Source: Defluviitaleaceae bacterium
Lineage (GTDB): Bacteria > Bacillota > Clostridia > Lachnospirales > UBA5962
DNA length: 64,000 nucleotides
Assembly: GCA_009779915.1 (NCBI GenBank)
Contig: WRBA01000007.1
Span: forward strand, 1 to 64,000
Direction: 5' to 3'
Position numbers and translations under genes: made by a program. Below, piece by piece: positions 61,907 to 64,000 of this stretch; position 1 is the first letter of the stretch; each line of letters opens with the position of its first letter. The notes below the pieces were generated by a model, which was not told the origin of the DNA, did no database searches, and saw nothing but the letters and a program-made list of their open reading frames with translations.

Positions 61907-63097
61907 TTATGATTTCATCAGCTCTTCAAAGTTCTTCAAAGCTTCCGGTATATCAATATTTTGCGGACACAATGGGCTGCATAAACCGCAGGATATACAA
62001 TCGGAAGGTCGCTCCCCTTCTTTTAAGGCACCAAAAGCCGACCTTAACATCCAAGCTATTTCAAACCCTGCTTCATTATACATAGTTAAAAGCATAGGTA
62101 TATTAAGACCTTTAGGGCAGGCTTCCATGCAGTATTGGCAGGCTGTACAGGGGGCAAGCTCTGTTACAGTTTCCGCTATTTGCAATAAAGTTTCGGTTTC
62201 ATCTTTCGTCATTGGGTCGTACTTTTCAAATATACTCAAGTTTTCCTTAAGCTGCTCCAGCGTACTCATGCCGCTTATTATAACAGGCAGATTATCAAGG
62301 GACTGTAAGTATCTAAACGCCCAAGCCGCCTGAGAGTCATTAGGACGAAGGGCTTTTAATATATCGTCAACTTTTGTACCTAAATTTGCCAGTTTGCCGC
62401 CGCGCATTGGCTCCATAGAAAGGACGGACAAGCCGTTCTTTGTTAAAACATCATATTTCTTATTAGCTTCCTGAAGGATCCAGTCTAAATAATTTAGCTG
62501 TATCATAGCAAATTCAAACTCTTCTTTACAATTTTTAGCTTTTAAATACTCAAGAAATTTGGCAATCGTATCATGACGGCCGTGAGAAGAAAATCCCAAA
62601 TGACGTATGCGCCCTTTTGCTTTCTCTTTTAAGAGACTATCAACAATACCTATTTCCTCATTGGTATAAATGTTATATGTAGTTTCCGAAACATTGTGCA
62701 GAAGATAAAAATCAAAATAATCAACGCCGCATTTTTCAAGCTGATACTCAAAAATCTCTGTTGGGGACGAGTAGGTTTTGCTATCTAAATTAAAGCCCCC
62801 TACTTCGAGCTTGCCTTCCGCGTATTTTAACATATTGCCCGGCATTTTAGATGCAAGATACCAGCTGTCGCGAGGGTATTTTGACAGAGCCTTGCCAATA
62901 AACACTTCCGAATCGCCGTTATGGTAGAAATATGAAGTGTCAAAATAATTAACCCCATGCTCGTAAGCGTACTCAATAAGCTCTGTGGCTTTTTTGTAAT
63001 CAATAGGGGCACCGTAACCCTGCTCTGTCGCAGGAAGACGCATAACCCCCATACCAAGCCATGAAAGCTTTAAATCTTTAAATTGTTTGTAAATCAT
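61907..63097 (-). CDS. Aldo/keto reductase with C-terminal 4Fe-4S ferredoxin domain
   Basis: The 396-residue protein has an AKR barrel (FDTSYFYHNGDSE with the catalytic Tyr, ASKMPG with the Lys, FYLLHNV with the His) and a C-terminal part with two clusters of the form CxxCxxCxxxCP (CTACQYCMEACP and CISCGLCSPLCP). Such fusions are common in anaerobes and may take electrons from ferredoxin. Substrate unknown. It lies 17 bases before the aminotransferase gene, so it opens the metabolic operon or sits within it. AAAGGAGG precedes the ATG. Confidence 0.93.
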   Translation of the reverse strand: MIYKQFKDLKLSWLGMGVMRLPATEQGYGAPIDYKKATELIEYAYEHGVNYFDTSYFYHNGDSEVFIGKALSKYPRDSWYLASKMPGNMLKYAEGKLEVGGFNLDSKTYSSPTEIFEYQLEKCGVDYFDFYLLHNVSETTYNIYTNEEIGIVDSLLKEKAKGRIRHLGFSSHGRHDTIAKFLEYLKAKNCKEEFEFAMIQLNYLDWILQEANKKYDVLTKNGLSVLSMEPMRGGKLANLGTKVDDILKALRPNDSQAAWAFRYLQSLDNLPVIISGMSTLEQLKENLSIFEKYDPMTKDETETLLQIAETVTELAPCTACQYCMEACPKGLNIPMLLTMYNEAGFEIAWMLRSAFGALKEGERPSDCISCGLCSPLCPQNIDIPEALKNFEELMKS

Positions 63098-63134
63098 GAA
63101 TTTTCCTCCTTTAGGGCTATGAGTGGTAAACTAA

Positions 63135-63959
63135 TTAGCCTATAAACCCAAACAAATTAAACTCCGTAAGCCCCAACGCCAAGGAAACAGCGGCTATAAG
63201 GGCAAGGTGCAGTGGATATGCGATATAAAACAGCCATTTAGCTTTTTTGCCCCGCTCCCCGTTATAATTTCTTATAAGAATCGCGCCTAAAAAGCAGCCA
63301 ATGGCAAATGTAGGCATTGCTAAGGCAACTTCCGGCGCAAAACCAAAGCTGTCAAGGAGATATTGAGCATCTGCTTCCATGCCGGGGGTATTTTTCATTG
63401 CCATTATTGCCATTACTCCAAATGCAGACAGGACGCCGATAACTCCCCAGATTGTCCCTGAAATAACGCCGGGCAAAGTGCGTCTTTTGCTTTCTTCTTT
63501 TATTGTGTAATACCAAAGAGGCACTAAAATACCTATAAACATTAAATCCATAAACATAGCCACTACGCAAGCAACAATAAATAAAAGCCAAAACAAAAAG
63601 CGTGATTTTATATTGTCATACATAAGCAAAACTATAAGGCTTAAATTTATAGTAAACAAAATGTTTAGAAACGGACCGGGCATAACTGCGGTTATGCCAA
63701 GTACCATTGGATGAAATGCTTGAGCTATAAGTCCAAATATTAATAGTCTGGACATATATTTTTTCAAATTAGAAGTATGCTTATAACCTTCCACTACAAA
63801 AAATGCCATTATAGTATAAGTTAAGCCCCCGGCACCATAGAACAGCAAAAGTGCCCCAAAGGGCAAAATCGAAGCCCACGCAATAGCTATATGGTTTAAA
63901 ACCATACCAATTACCGCAATCCATTTTAGTGTATACGCATCAAAAGATAAATTTTTCAT
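63135..63959 (-). CDS. TraX family membrane protein
   Basis: The 274-residue protein has about eight hydrophobic helices and the TraX-type start (LSFDAYTLKWIAVIGMVLNHIA). TraX proteins are related to acyltransferases; the F-plasmid member acetylates pilin, while chromosomal copies in Bacillota have unknown roles, perhaps O-acetylation of surface polymers. There is no conjugation gene nearby. It lies 37 bases upstream of the reductase gene and may be the first gene of that operon. Confidence 0.9.
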   Translation of the reverse strand: MKNLSFDAYTLKWIAVIGMVLNHIAIAWASILPFGALLLFYGAGGLTYTIMAFFVVEGYKHTSNLKKYMSRLLIFGLIAQAFHPMVLGITAVMPGPFLNILFTINLSLIVLLMYDNIKSRFLFWLLFIVACVVAMFMDLMFIGILVPLWYYTIKEESKRRTLPGVISGTIWGVIGVLSAFGVMAIMAMKNTPGMEADAQYLLDSFGFAPEVALAMPTFAIGCFLGAILIRNYNGERGKKAKWLFYIAYPLHLALIAAVSLALGLTEFNLFGFIG

Positions 63960-64000
63960 TTTTCAACCTCTTTCATTATATTATTTATACATTAAGTATA

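Noticed and set aside
63135-63959. TraX as evidence of a conjugative element
   Set aside because: No relaxase, coupling protein or type IV secretion gene is near; chromosomal TraX-like proteins are common in Bacillota.

Overview
The window looks like chromosome from an anaerobic, low-GC, endospore-forming member of the Clostridia (Bacillota). This is inferred from a spoVAA-AB-AC-AD-AE operon, a T-box in front of alaS, MecA, a PhoB/PhoR-type two-component pair, strong purine-rich ribosome binding sites, frequent TTG starts, CoA-dependent 2-oxoacid:acceptor oxidoreductase (Kor) subunits, a radical SAM enzyme, a 4Fe-4S aldo/keto reductase and an F-type ATP synthase whose c subunit carries a sodium-type ligand set. 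No rRNA, tRNA, CRISPR array, complete insertion sequence or prophage was seen.

Layout. 1-4.6 kb (minus): a GntR regulator, mannose-family PTS IIB-IIC-IID without IIA, and a cytoplasmic ceramidase-like hydrolase. 4.8-14.5 kb (minus): acetyltransferase, RsgA, an orphan AraC-type regulator with a degenerate receiver, HAD phosphatase, PspC, then a tight RadC / DUF402 / alarmone synthetase / M23 peptidase operon and an M20 peptidase. 14.6-20.6 kb (plus): a DUF6994-like protein, radical SAM, korABC, a Cys-rich unknown, ROK glucokinase and a small secreted Cys-rich protein. 20.7-27.7 kb (minus): complete atpIBEFHAGDC operon. 27.9-31.9 kb (minus): wecB-pgm and rpsF-ssb-rpsR. 32-36.3 kb (plus): a proline-rich protein, a two-component system and a polysaccharide deacetylase. 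36.5-45 kb (minus): efp, aroQ, comFB-like, yqeG, prepilin peptidase, alaS with promoter and T-box, and the spoVA operon. 45.3-49.4 kb (minus): GGDEF plus V4R pair, flotillin plus NfeD. 49.5-53.6 kb (plus): AbrB-type permease, glycerate kinase, methyltransferase, and a GC-richer probable acquired gene. 54-57.7 kb: mecA (minus), then a LysM membrane protein and rho (plus). 58.1-64 kb (minus): TraX-like protein, 4Fe-4S aldo/keto reductase, class V aminotransferase, LeuC/LeuD-like hydro-lyase and a methyltransferase, which looks like an uncharacterised metabolic operon.

The most interesting signals are: (i) the 58-63 kb operon, whose aconitase-family small subunit has lost the usual Ser-Arg-Glu catalytic motif; (ii) the PTS plus ceramidase-like hydrolase cluster; (iii) the sodium signature of AtpE; (iv) the orphan response regulator with Glu in place of the phosphoacceptor Asp; (v) a soluble diguanylate cyclase paired with a V4R protein; and (vi) several structured intergenic elements (6.7-6.9, 9.5-9.8, 10.1-10.26, 50.6-50.7, 57.8-58.1 kb) that look like small non-autonomous repeats. 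All functional calls come from reading motifs by eye; no database search was run.
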